From positions 1 to 64,000 of the forward strand of contig JAJZZO010000014.1 of assembly GCA_021797495.1 (NCBI GenBank): a stretch of DNA of 64,000 bases. The letters run 5' to 3'. The notes beneath the pieces were generated by a model that was not told the origin of the DNA, searched no databases, and saw nothing but the letters and a program-made list of their open reading frames with translations. A program made the position numbers and the translations under genes. This DNA is from Microcaldota archaeon. GTDB taxonomy: Archaea > Micrarchaeota > Micrarchaeia > Micrarchaeales > Micrarchaeaceae. Positions 49,545 through 57,806 of the stretch are shown piece by piece (the first letter of the stretch is position 1; every line of letters starts with the position of its first letter).

Positions 49545-49630
49545 TAGATAGTTTAAATACGCTTTAGTATATACTGGGAGTACAAGCCGCTCTGTGCTAG
49601 GCGGCGGCAGGCGAGATAAGCATCTTTTTA
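49545..49630 (+). promoter_or_regulatory. Promoter and structured leader upstream of the 49640 gene
   Basis: GTTTAAATACG near 49549-49559 looks like a box A. About 35 bp downstream a hairpin can form (GCCGC, loop TCTGTGCTAG, GCGGC), followed by a T-run CTTTTTAT at 49623-49630, just before the ATG. This could be a leader with an attenuator-like terminator or a short RNA. The remainder of 49406-49545 shows nothing recognisable. Confidence 0.35.
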
Positions 49631-49639
49631 TATATTAGT

Positions 49640-50128
49640 ATGAAAGATTTCAGTGTGGTTACAATGCAAAATGAAAATGTCATAGGGTTCGTGGACAATC
49701 TCACTGCGTTCGGTATCATAGCGCCCAAAAAAAAGAGTTTGGTAGTCACGGACAAGAGAATGCTGATTATAGATGCGAGCAGTATGTCGTCCACAGCCGT
49801 TGCTGCAGGCTTTGCGTATGCTTTCGGTATTTTCGGGAGAGGCATGGCCAACAAGATATCGAAGGATCAGATTCGAGAGACTACGGAAAAGCTTTCGCAA
49901 GCCAATCTCGATGAATTGCTCAAATCTAATGCAGACAATGTGGCACTTGACAATGCAGACATAAGGAGCGTAGAGATAAATAGAAAGCAAATCCTGATAA
50001 AAACAGGTGAAAAGACCTTTAAGTACGGGCTTTCGAATCCAGATATAAAGGATAAAAATAGTGGTGTTTTTGACGGCTACGTGCAGACATTGCAAACCGT
50101 CTTGGGGAATAAGGTAATCGCAAGGTGA
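49640..50128 (+). CDS. Hypothetical protein, beta-rich N-terminal domain
   Basis: A 162-residue protein with an N-terminal beta-rich part (Val-Ile-Gly-Phe-Val-Asp-Asn-Leu-Thr...Ser-Leu-Val-Val-Thr-Asp-Lys-Arg-Met-Leu-Ile-Ile) reminiscent of PH-like domains, a small Ala/Gly-rich hydrophobic patch and a charged C-terminal half. No family assigned. It overlaps the next membrane-protein gene by four bases, so the two are co-transcribed. Confidence 0.6.
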   Translation: MKDFSVVTMQNENVIGFVDNLTAFGIIAPKKKSLVVTDKRMLIIDASSMSSTAVAAGFAYAFGIFGRGMANKISKDQIRETTEKLSQANLDELLKSNADNVALDNADIRSVEINRKQILIKTGEKTFKYGLSNPDIKDKNSGVFDGYVQTLQTVLGNKVIAR

Positions 50129-50418
50129 ATATGGGATTGCCGCATCTTCCAAGCGCTTCTAAAGCAAACCCCGCATGGATATTTATATCTGCCATACCTT
50201 TGCAGATAGGAAGCATAGCGAGCATGCTCTACGTACTATCTTCCGATAATAAGAACAAGGCGTATTCCTTACTGTTCCTAATACCCGTAATAGGGCCAAT
50301 AATTTCATACGTCTTGACAGAACAGAAGGATAAGTACATATCAACCATGGCTGGGTGGGTCTTCTTGGGTCAGATACTAAGCTATGTGATACTCGACTTG
50401 ATGTTTACTGTTTTATAG
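50125..50418 (+). CDS. Small membrane protein
   Basis: A 97-residue protein with three hydrophobic segments, starting at GTG 50125 (overlap with the previous stop as GTGA) or ATG 50131. No family recognised. Two-gene operon with the protein at 49640. Confidence 0.55.
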   Translation: MNMGLPHLPSASKANPAWIFISAIPLQIGSIASMLYVLSSDNKNKAYSLLFLIPVIGPIISYVLTEQKDKYISTMAGWVFLGQILSYVILDLMFTVL

Positions 50419-50470
50419 AAGGTTTGTGACAGGATTAAACAAGGGTTGCCGGGATTTGAGCTGGATAAGA

Positions 50471-50662
50471 TCAACTTAGTTTACGGTGCCAGTTTCTTTT
50501 ATAAATAGAGTCGACCATAAACTTCTGTCTCTTGCTCCATTCCCTGTTGCTCTTTCGCTTAAGCCACTCTGCACGGAGTTTCACAAACTTCAGATTGTCC
50601 TCAAAGTTCTGCTTTTTGTCATCCGCCAGCGCTTTAAGAAACGCCTTGGTTACCAAGGTCAA
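50471..50662 (-). CDS. Small basic helical protein, unrecognised
   Basis: A 63-residue Lys/Arg/Trp-rich, helix-prone product from a TTG codon, with no strong Shine-Dalgarno. Composition (Lys-Phe-Val-Lys-Leu-Arg-Ala-Glu-Trp-Leu-Lys-Arg-Lys) looks protein-like. It lies 77 bp downstream of the Fic gene on the same strand. Whether it belongs with fic is unknown. Confidence 0.35.
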   Translation of the reverse strand: MTLVTKAFLKALADDKKQNFEDNLKFVKLRAEWLKRKSNREWSKRQKFMVDSIYKRNWHRKLS

Positions 50663-50739
50663 CAGTCCAAGCGTTATTCATTGAGTAGAAATCGGTCTTA
50701 AATAATTTAAATAAAGTATGGCGTTTCGATAATAAAACG

Positions 50740-51627
50740 TCAGTCTAAGTATCTTTTATAATCCTTCAGGTACCTTTTAAAGAACCATAATACAAAAATC
50801 TGCTCGGATTTTTTAATCTGTGCTCGCTCCAAAGCAGTGTAATAACCTCGCCTACCAACATAAGGGATGTTTAACATAGGGTAGTCGTTCTTATGTAGTA
50901 TGAAATTCATAATCAGTCTGCCTATTCTGCCATTCCCATCTCCGAATGGATGTATTGCTTCAAATCTTATATGGACAAGAGCTGCAAGCTCGACAGGATT
51001 TAGCAGGTCCTTCTCTCTGAGGTACCATTTAAAGAACTCTAAGAGATATGACTGAACTTCTATCGCGGTCGGAGGCTTGTAGTGCGTTCCGGTGATATAG
51101 ACTTGATAGTCCCTTATCTTGCCTGCAATCTCTGGTTTTGTTTCGTTGAACAGCTCTTTGTGCCATTTTAGCACTATCCCAATCGATAAATCTCCTTTAT
51201 AATCAAGCATTTCATAGAAGACCTTTCTGTGGGCTTCTGTTTCCTTTATATCCCTAATAGGCCTGTCTTTAGGTGTTATTCCATATTCTAGTAGCATTGC
51301 CGTGTCCTTAAATGATAGCTTTGAACCTTCTATCTTGTTGGTGTCGTATGTAAAAACTACCATAAAAGCTTTTATATTCTCTTCCAAAACGGACTTGGGC
51401 ATTTTTTGGAGTTCTTTTGAGTATTCTGTTTTTATTCTTTCGAAAGCCCTAAACCATTTTTCTTTGTATATTTGATGTACAAATTCTCTTTTTATCTGCT
51501 CTACGTTGCTAGGCACCCTGCGTCCGATATATGTCTCTTTATACTTCACCTTACCTTTTTCACGATACGTGTGCGCAAGATAGTAGTAGATTTTGCCTTT
51601 GACTTTCCTCTTCCTTAATGCTACCAT
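50740..51627 (-). CDS. fic: Fic-domain protein (AMP-transferase type) with N-terminal inhibitory motif
   Basis: A 295-residue Fic protein. The catalytic motif HPFGDGNGRIGR is complete at residues 226-237 (His226, Asp230, Arg234). The inhibitory motif (S/T)xxxE(G/N) is T96-Asn-Lys-Ile-E100-Gly101, placing it in class II where the inhibitory helix is N-terminal in the same chain. Fic proteins transfer AMP or other nucleotidyl groups to Ser/Thr/Tyr of target proteins; the target here is unknown. N-terminal 50 residues are basic and beta-rich. A TATA element (about 51650-51660) and a repeat copy at 51638-51648 immediately precede the start, suggesting repression at the promoter. Confidence 0.9.
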   Translation of the reverse strand: MVALRKRKVKGKIYYYLAHTYREKGKVKYKETYIGRRVPSNVEQIKREFVHQIYKEKWFRAFERIKTEYSKELQKMPKSVLEENIKAFMVVFTYDTNKIEGSKLSFKDTAMLLEYGITPKDRPIRDIKETEAHRKVFYEMLDYKGDLSIGIVLKWHKELFNETKPEIAGKIRDYQVYITGTHYKPPTAIEVQSYLLEFFKWYLREKDLLNPVELAALVHIRFEAIHPFGDGNGRIGRLIMNFILHKNDYPMLNIPYVGRRGYYTALERAQIKKSEQIFVLWFFKRYLKDYKRYLD

Positions 51628-51637
51628 ATATTTAGTT

Positions 51638-51774
51638 TACCCTTACATACATATAAATATTCCGTTTTCTGATTAAATGTAAGGGTATTGAATTATCGTG
51701 TAGACTGTAAGCTTTACTGGAGTTTGCCCTTACAAATTTCTAAGAATCAATATTTTCATAAGAATGTAAGGGTA
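51638..51774. repeat. Four-copy ATGTAAGGGTA repeat array (two inverted pairs)
   Basis: Copies at 51638-51648 (inverted), 51677-51687 (direct), 51725-51734 (inverted, one change) and 51764-51774 (direct). Start-to-start distances are 39, 48 and 39 bp, so two units of about 50 bp each carry facing repeats. The first copy lies between the fic TATA element and its ATG. The array fills the gap between fic and tRNA-Trp and looks like a set of operator sites. Confidence 0.65.
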
Positions 51775-51789
51775 AGACTTTAAGACGTT

Positions 51790-51928
51790 TGGGGTTGCCG
51801 GGATTTGAACCCGGACCAGCAGGTTACTTCATATTTAGTCTGCTTTCCAGATCATCATCATTGCCGTAGGGCTCATATCAAATTAAACATCTGGAGCCTG
51901 CTGCGCTGCCAAGTTACGCCACAACCCC
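51790..51928 (-). tRNA. tRNA-Trp(CCA) with 65-nt intron in the anticodon loop
   Basis: Acceptor GGGGTTG/CAACCCC, discriminator A, anticodon loop CTCCAGA (anticodon CCA) interrupted by 65 nt at the canonical 37/38 position, T-arm CCGGG-TTCAAAT-CCCGG; the mature length is 74 nt. The intron contains ATGATGA, a match to box C (RUGAUGA), followed directly by TCTGGA, the reverse complement of TCCAGA in the anticodon loop. In Euryarchaeota the tRNA-Trp intron is a known box C/D guide for 2'-O-methylation of the same tRNA; this intron has part of that organisation, but no perfect CUGA box D is seen. Confidence 0.92.
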
Positions 51929-51982
51929 GCGCATATTGATTCTCTTGCAACCCTTATAAATGTTTTATGCTAACCTTAGGTT

Positions 51983-52480
51983 ATGCCAGTGATTTACAAA
52001 AACAGGCTTATGCGCTTGGAAGTCTTCAAGGATAAGACAGAAGGAAAGGAGAGATGCAGGGTAATAGAAAATGATGTAGTTGTAATATTGGCTTTTGTAG
52101 ACGATAGACACATACTTATAGAGAAGCATTACAGGGCACCCATAGGAAAATGGGTATTGGAGCTGCCCGCAGGTCATGTAGAGAAGGGAGAAACGCCTAG
52201 AAAAGCGGCAAAAAAAGAATTGCTGGAAGAGACGGGGTACACAGCAAAAAACTTCAGACTGCTCTACAGGGCTTATACAGCGCCAGGGATATTGACCACC
52301 ATGGCTTATACGTACCTGGCAACAGGATTAACAAAAATGCACAGGACAGATATTGGAGAAATGTTAATTGTAAGGAAAATGGCGCTTAATAAAATTTACA
52401 AGCTGATTAAGTCAAACGCATTAGTAGACAAAAAGACGATAGCAGGAGTGCTCTATTATAAAGAGTTCTTTTCGCAATGA
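51983..52480 (+). CDS. Nudix hydrolase (ADP-ribose pyrophosphatase-like)
   Basis: A 165-residue Nudix protein. The Nudix box runs from Gly64 to Tyr86 with Glu70 and the metal-binding Glu-Leu-Leu-Glu-Glu-Thr-Gly end; the usual Arg-Glu pair is Lys-Glu. The upstream Glu-Leu-Pro-Ala-Gly is typical of ADP-ribose pyrophosphatases, which cleave ADP-ribose and related nucleotide sugars. A TATA-like TTATAAATG at about 51954-51962 implies a very short leader. Confidence 0.88.
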   Translation: MPVIYKNRLMRLEVFKDKTEGKERCRVIENDVVVILAFVDDRHILIEKHYRAPIGKWVLELPAGHVEKGETPRKAAKKELLEETGYTAKNFRLLYRAYTAPGILTTMAYTYLATGLTKMHRTDIGEMLIVRKMALNKIYKLIKSNALVDKKTIAGVLYYKEFFSQ

Positions 52481-52546
52481 CCAGTAAGAGATTTTAATAC
52501 TTCGCACGGAATATAAGATACTATTTGAAAGTTACGTTGGGATAAC

Positions 52547-53131
52547 ATGCTTTTTACAATAGTACCGTATAAGATAGGCATAAACATCTGGGCTTTTGAG
52601 GTAGTCAAGGCCGTAGCGAATCCATACCTAAATACAGTAATGGCTGATCTGGCAAAATCGTTTTTCGTAGTTCTCCCAATTCTGGCGATATATTTACTGC
52701 TCAAGAAAGACATGAACGTATATTCTTTTGTGGTTGCCGGGATTTTGCTTTATGTTATTTCTGACGCCATAAAACTCATAACCAGGGAACCGAGACCATG
52801 CAACATACCCTATCTCGATAATGTGATAATGATAAACCATATCGGCTGCCAAAGCAGTTTCTCCTTCCCGAGCAACCATGCCGGAGTACTTACTGGGCTG
52901 GTGTTTTTCCTGAAAAATTACAAGTACGTGAGAGTTTTATATGTGGTATGGCTTGTTCTGATACTTTTCGGAAGGATATACCTCGGCTTGCACTATTTCA
53001 CGGATGTTATAGCAGGCGCGGCACTAAGTCTTGTAGTGGCTTACGTGGTATACAGGCATAGGAATTATATAAATGAGGCATTGAATAAACTAGCGAAAAA
53101 GATATTTCCGATTCTCGCAGTTAAAAAGTGA
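52547..53131 (+). CDS. PAP2-family membrane phosphatase
   Basis: A 194-residue membrane protein with the three PAP2 motifs: Lys-Leu-Ile-Thr-Arg-Glu-Pro-Arg-Pro, Phe-Pro-Ser-Asn-His-Ala-Gly and Arg-Ile-Tyr-Leu-Gly-Leu-His-Tyr-Phe-Thr-Asp. These enzymes dephosphorylate lipid phosphates such as isoprenyl diphosphates. Five or six helices. The next gene starts four bases after it. Confidence 0.88.
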   Translation: MLFTIVPYKIGINIWAFEVVKAVANPYLNTVMADLAKSFFVVLPILAIYLLLKKDMNVYSFVVAGILLYVISDAIKLITREPRPCNIPYLDNVIMINHIGCQSSFSFPSNHAGVLTGLVFFLKNYKYVRVLYVVWLVLILFGRIYLGLHYFTDVIAGAALSLVVAYVVYRHRNYINEALNKLAKKIFPILAVKK

Positions 53132-53135
53132 CTTT

Positions 53136-53975
53136 ATGGAACGCAAAAAACTGAGTAAGAAACAGGCATATGTTGTAATAGGAGTGGTAATAGCCATTGT
53201 TGCTGTAGTTGCAATATACTTGAATTCGAGCGGAGGGGTTGGAAAAGCGGATATAAAGTTTGACAACGTAGCTGTAAGCGGTGCGTATCTTTCGCAGATG
53301 CACGACATAGCCAGCAACATGACGCTTGCAAATAACATAGGTTTGGGTGTTACATCAGGATACCCGTTTCCTTCTGGCAGCAATGTTAGCCTTACAAATA
53401 ACGGCTTGCCTGTAGTCTTATACATAGGAGCGGATTACTGCCCGTTCTGTGCAATAACAAGATGGGGATTGGTCCTTGCATTAATGAGATTCGGAAACTT
53501 TACGGAATTGCATTATATGACCTCCAGCGCTACGGATTATGAACCGAACACTGCAACTTTCACATTTTATAATTCGAGTTATTCCAGTAACCTGATAGAT
53601 TTCCAGGAAGTAGAAACGCTTACGAATACTTACAAGCCATTGCAGAACATGACGAACGAGCAGTCTCTTATATTTTCTAAATTCAACGGCAACAACACAG
53701 CAGTTCCGGCGAATGAAAGGGATGCGATACCGTTTATCGACTTCGGCAACTCTACGATACAGATAGGAGCGGAGACCAGCCCGACAATAATAAATCCGTA
53801 CAACTGGAACCAGATATTAGCTTATCTGAAAAGCGATCCCAGTAGCACCGTATCGCAAGCCATAATAGGAGAAGCAAACGTTTTCACTGCCCAGATCTGC
53901 AATATAAACGGAGGCAAACCCGCAAGCGTATGCAACCAGAAGTTTGTAGGGACAATAAATAGGGCGGTCGGTTAA
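53136..53975 (+). CDS. DUF929 membrane-anchored thioredoxin-like protein
   Basis: A 279-residue protein with a single N-terminal membrane anchor (residues 11-29) and an exterior domain carrying Tyr-Ile-Gly-Ala-Asp-Tyr-C102-Pro-Phe-C105, a CPxC redox motif in a thioredoxin-like context, as in DUF929. Several N-glycosylation sequons. It is a likely extracytoplasmic thiol oxidase or isomerase; the VKOR at 61251 could reoxidise it. Two further Cys near the C-terminus may form a structural disulfide. Confidence 0.8.
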   Translation: MERKKLSKKQAYVVIGVVIAIVAVVAIYLNSSGGVGKADIKFDNVAVSGAYLSQMHDIASNMTLANNIGLGVTSGYPFPSGSNVSLTNNGLPVVLYIGADYCPFCAITRWGLVLALMRFGNFTELHYMTSSATDYEPNTATFTFYNSSYSSNLIDFQEVETLTNTYKPLQNMTNEQSLIFSKFNGNNTAVPANERDAIPFIDFGNSTIQIGAETSPTIINPYNWNQILAYLKSDPSSTVSQAIIGEANVFTAQICNINGGKPASVCNQKFVGTINRAVG

Positions 53976-54036
53976 CCGGCGTTTATCGTGGTTTGATTCG
54001 TTGGCTTAAGCAAGCGCTATGACTATGATGCACTGC

Positions 54037-55470
54037 TCAAGCCTTTTGTATGGCGCTAAGCAACTGCTTTGCAATCCCCCTGTTTGCAGCCATTATGTCG
54101 CTTTCCTCGCTGGTGTCGCCAATCCTGTACAGCTCGCTTTTCTTTTTGCCGAAGAAATGGATAAGCTTGTAGCCGTCCCTCATCACCGCGTACGCTTTCG
54201 TGTTGTAGGCAACTTTTGTCCTGTATATCTGTGCTGCGTAATTCGACCTGCGGCGCAGAGCAGACAAAAGCATTCCATCCCAGCCCTCGCTTATTCCGTT
54301 ATGCTCGCTGATTACAGGACCCATCTGCTTTTTGTAGCGTGCTCCGGCAATGGACAGTATTATGTTGTGCATGTCTATCAGGCTCTCAGGCTCTGCTATG
54401 CTCCTGTGTTCAGATACTGCTTTGCCGTTTTCAAATTTTGATATTATGAAAGGCACAGAGTTTACTTCCCTGTACGGGTATAGGGAATGGTAAAGCATGC
54501 CGTGCTCCCCGAAGAACTGGCCGTGGTCCGAGGTGACTATAACGCTCGCGTCGTCCAGCAGGCCGCCTTTTTTAAGCAGCTCCAACGATTTGCCCACCTG
54601 CTTGTCAAGATAGACCAGCCTCCTTTTGTATGCGTCATGAAACTGTTTTGTTATGTGATCGTTCATTTCCAGTATGCCGCTCATGTAGAGCCATTTGTCC
54701 TGTATCAGCTCTTTGTTCCTTACCGGATAATTCTCGTGCGCCTCTATGCAGTTCAGGAACATGAACTGCGGCATGTAGTTGTAGTCTTTTTCTATATAAT
54801 TTTTGAGTGCATGGTTTGTGTCTACTGCGCCTCTGTCGAGCTTGTATGTGCCGTCAGCGTTTGCAACTCCTGATGCCATCTTTACCCTGAGGTTTAGATA
54901 CATCCTATTGAGCAGGTTAGAGGGTATGAAATTTGAAAGCGCTATGGTAGTGTTGAAAAGCGCCTTGCGCATTGTTTCTCCCCTTATGAAATTTGAAAGG
55001 ATCTTTGCCTTTTTGGGGTTATATTTTATGTTCGATTTAAACCATAGGTCGTATATCTTGTCAAACCCCAATGCCAGGTTGGTATTGCTTGTAAGGAATG
55101 GATTATTGGAGAATAAAACAGAATAGTAGCCCATGTTGTGCAGCTTTGAAGCCAAGGTAACCGCATTGTCGGGCAGGAATTTTATCTTTACTATCCATGG
55201 ATCTATTGAAGAATCCGAAAGGAAGTTGTGTGATGCCTGTTTTATCTTTGAGGGGAGTTTTGCAGTGAATATGGATGCATGCGCCGGGGCGGTCCATGTG
55301 GCAGGGGATATCGCATTCTCATATGTAATCCCGTTGTTCGCAAGATATTGTAGGTTTTCGAGAGAAGCATTGCCATACGCATCGCTAGCCCTGAGCGTAT
55401 CGAGCAACAATACTATTATATTCTTGCTCTTGCCAAAGCTATCATGCGCCTTGCCAAGCGAAAACCTCAT
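54037..55470 (-). CDS. Sulfatase-fold (alkaline phosphatase superfamily) hydrolase/transferase
   Basis: A 477-residue sulfatase-superfamily protein. Metal sites: Leu-Leu-Asp-Thr-Leu-Arg (D24) and Thr-Ser-Asp-His-Gly-Gln-Phe-Phe-Gly-Glu-His-Gly. The sulfatase Cys/Ser-x-Pro-x-Arg is replaced by Thr60-Ala-Pro62-Ala-His64, so there is no formylglycine precursor; Thr would serve as nucleophile, as in phosphoglycerol and phosphoethanolamine transferases. No signal peptide, so cytoplasmic or peripheral. Divergent from a GT4/UPF0104 pair, suggesting work on lipid or glycan head groups. Confidence 0.75.
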   Translation of the reverse strand: MRFSLGKAHDSFGKSKNIIVLLLDTLRASDAYGNASLENLQYLANNGITYENAISPATWTAPAHASIFTAKLPSKIKQASHNFLSDSSIDPWIVKIKFLPDNAVTLASKLHNMGYYSVLFSNNPFLTSNTNLALGFDKIYDLWFKSNIKYNPKKAKILSNFIRGETMRKALFNTTIALSNFIPSNLLNRMYLNLRVKMASGVANADGTYKLDRGAVDTNHALKNYIEKDYNYMPQFMFLNCIEAHENYPVRNKELIQDKWLYMSGILEMNDHITKQFHDAYKRRLVYLDKQVGKSLELLKKGGLLDDASVIVTSDHGQFFGEHGMLYHSLYPYREVNSVPFIISKFENGKAVSEHRSIAEPESLIDMHNIILSIAGARYKKQMGPVISEHNGISEGWDGMLLSALRRRSNYAAQIYRTKVAYNTKAYAVMRDGYKLIHFFGKKKSELYRIGDTSEESDIMAANRGIAKQLLSAIQKA

Positions 55471-55555
55471 AACAATTCCTCTCGGGTTTAATGCGCAGAA
55501 ACAGTATATAAATATTGATATGTAACCGTTTCACTTTAATTTGTGGTAGATTTCG

Positions 55556-56710
55556 ATGGATATATGCGTTTTGAACCCGTATTTTTACCCATATTTTGGA
55601 GGCACGGAAAAAATGCTCATGGAGGTTTACTCGCGTCTTGCAAAAAAGAACAATGTAACGATTATAACCTCTTCGATAGGTAGCAAACAGGGAGAGGAAA
55701 CGATCAATGGCATGCGCGTAATAAGGTTAAAATCCAGGCAGCATCGCCTGGTGCATCTCCCATTGCCGCTAACGTCAATGGATGGGCTTAACGATGCGAT
55801 TGCACGTGTCGATGCCGAGATTTACCACATAAACAACAGGTACCAATACTTCAGCGGCACCATAGGCACAATAAAAAACAAGCTCAGGAAACGCCTTGCC
55901 ATGACTATACACAATTCCCTGCCAATAGGTATAGATCCCATAACGGATTTCGGCGGATTGGTTTATGATTTGGCATGGGGGAGAAGAATAATGAAAGAAT
56001 CGGATCTCATAACGGCTGTTTCGAAAAACGCGCTTGAAGTAACAGTTCCAAAACAATTACAAAACAAATCCATGGTTATACGTGCTGGGATAGATTATAA
56101 CCTTTTCAGGCCTGCAAAAAACGAAAAAAAGACTATTGAGATAAAAGAATCTATAGGTTTTGGAGAAGGAATAAACATAATCTCCAACGGTAGGCTGACA
56201 ACGCAAAAAGGGCATAGGTACCTGATTGACGCGGTCGCTTACCTGAATTCCAAGGGAGTCAAGGCCAACCTCCTGATTATAGGAAGGGGACCTTTGGAGA
56301 ATAAACTGAAGGAATTGGCAAAGAGGCTTGGAACTGAAAATAACATCAGGATAACGAACGGCATAAGCGAGAAGGAGCTGCCGTATTATTACAACAGCGC
56401 AGACATCTTCGCGTTTCCCTCGCTTTATGAACCTGCAGGGTTGGCGTTGCTGGAAGCCCTGTCATGCGGGATTCCTACAATAGCGACAAGGATAGGAGGC
56501 ATCCCTGAAACACTTGGAAAATACGGCGAATATATTAAGATTAAGGACAAAAGGAGTATGGCCGATAAAATATTGAAAGTATATTCCGACATAAAGCACT
56601 ATGAGAATCTTGCCCTAGAATGCAGGGATGCTGTAATAAAAAAACAGCACGATTGGGATAAAATAGCAACGGATTACGAAAGCGCTTTCGAACGGACACT
56701 GAGGACATGA
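55556..56710 (+). CDS. GT4 family glycosyltransferase
   Basis: A 384-residue GT-B enzyme with both domains. N-terminal Tyr-Phe-Gly-Gly-Thr-Glu acceptor loop near residue 14; C-terminal Asn-Gly-Arg-Leu-Thr-Thr-Gln-Lys-Gly and Pro-Ser-Leu-Tyr-Glu-Pro-Ala-Gly-Leu-Ala-Leu-Leu-Glu-Ala with the retaining Glu-x7-Glu. Transfers a sugar to a lipid or glycan acceptor on the cytoplasmic face. Overlaps the following UPF0104 membrane gene by four bases. Confidence 0.9.
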   Translation: MDICVLNPYFYPYFGGTEKMLMEVYSRLAKKNNVTIITSSIGSKQGEETINGMRVIRLKSRQHRLVHLPLPLTSMDGLNDAIARVDAEIYHINNRYQYFSGTIGTIKNKLRKRLAMTIHNSLPIGIDPITDFGGLVYDLAWGRRIMKESDLITAVSKNALEVTVPKQLQNKSMVIRAGIDYNLFRPAKNEKKTIEIKESIGFGEGINIISNGRLTTQKGHRYLIDAVAYLNSKGVKANLLIIGRGPLENKLKELAKRLGTENNIRITNGISEKELPYYYNSADIFAFPSLYEPAGLALLEALSCGIPTIATRIGGIPETLGKYGEYIKIKDKRSMADKILKVYSDIKHYENLALECRDAVIKKQHDWDKIATDYESAFERTLRT

Positions 56711-57798
56711 CGATGAGCGAGAAAAAGAAAAAAGGCTCGATATGGTATACGATAACAAACGTAAACGAGCTTGATAAGAAGGAGTACCTCGAGCTCATAA
56801 GGCGCGTAGCCCTTTTCGTTGGGTTGGGTTTTGTCGCAAGCTTCATAGTTTTCTTTGTCATAGCCCTGCTTGGAGGCATAGGGAACGTGGTAAAGACCAT
56901 AGAGGATGCAAATCCGCTTTTTTACTCGTTGGCTTTTGTGGCGGTTCTTGCAGGATACCTATTGCGTTTCCTGAAATGGCTCTATTACACAAAACGCCTG
57001 CAGCTCAAGGTGCCGCTGAAGAAAAATTTCATAATCTACATGTCCCAGTATTCTATGAACATAACCCCAGGGAAGCTTGGGAGGGTGCTCGTGGCTTATA
57101 CGCTAAGCAGGGTAACCAACATAAAAACATCCAACATTTTGCCCATAGTTACAATAGATATATTCACCGATTTCTTGGGGGTGGGAATCCTTGCGCTTGT
57201 TACGGCGATATATTTTGACCAGTTCGTAATCTATGTGCTTGCGATAGACCTTGTGCTTATGGTGCCGTACCTTTTCATACTTAACGACTGGTTTTACAGG
57301 ATAATGAAGAGGATATTCAAAAAAAGGCGGTTCATAGAGACGTTCACGCTGTACGGTGACGAGTATTTTGCGTCGCAAAGCACGCTCAACACGCCCATGA
57401 CCTACATTGTTTCGCTTGCGGTGACCATACCGGCAGCGTTCCTTAACGCTATGGCGCTGCTGTTTGCCCTGCTTTCGATAGGGATAGCCCCGCACGTTAT
57501 CACAAGCGCGTTCGTGGAATCCTCAAGCAACTTATTCGGCATGATAACCGGGATACCGGGCAATATAGGAGTCACTGATGGTTCTCTTGTCGCACTCATA
57601 GGAACGCTATTCAAAACAAGCTTCGCCACATCCTCGGCAATAACGATAATGACAAGATTCGCCACGCTATGGTTTGGCGTACTGCTAGGAGGTGTAACCC
57701 TTCTTTACAGTTTTAGGTACTGGACCGAGAACAAGATATTCAAAAAACGCGGAAAGACCGCCAAACACGGCGGCACGAAAACCAGAAAACGAACCTGA
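56707..57798 (+). CDS. UPF0104/LPG-synthase-like flippase family membrane protein
   Basis: A 363-residue polytopic protein of the lysylphosphatidylglycerol synthase transmembrane-region family (UPF0104, AglD-related): Arg-Phe-Leu-Lys-Trp-Leu-Tyr-Tyr near residue 90, Asn-Ile-Thr-Pro-Gly-Lys-Leu-Gly near 118, and a Pro-Gly-Asn-Ile-Gly-Val-Thr-Asp-Gly segment near 280 are family hallmarks. Members often work with GT4 enzymes in glycolipid or isoprenoid-lipid handling. ATG 56713 is an alternative start. Confidence 0.82.
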   Translation: MTMSEKKKKGSIWYTITNVNELDKKEYLELIRRVALFVGLGFVASFIVFFVIALLGGIGNVVKTIEDANPLFYSLAFVAVLAGYLLRFLKWLYYTKRLQLKVPLKKNFIIYMSQYSMNITPGKLGRVLVAYTLSRVTNIKTSNILPIVTIDIFTDFLGVGILALVTAIYFDQFVIYVLAIDLVLMVPYLFILNDWFYRIMKRIFKKRRFIETFTLYGDEYFASQSTLNTPMTYIVSLAVTIPAAFLNAMALLFALLSIGIAPHVITSAFVESSSNLFGMITGIPGNIGVTDGSLVALIGTLFKTSFATSSAITIMTRFATLWFGVLLGGVTLLYSFRYWTENKIFKKRGKTAKHGGTKTRKRT

Positions 57799-57806
57799 AT
57801 GGATGT

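Noticed and set aside
49575-49630. SRP RNA 5' end
   Set aside because: GTGCTAGGCGG resembles the Alu-domain start of SRP RNA, but the conserved GGAA-type apical region and the remaining length are absent.
51638-51774. CRISPR array
   Set aside because: The repeats are 11 bp and alternate in orientation, and the spacing does not give equal direct repeats with unique spacers. No cas genes are present.
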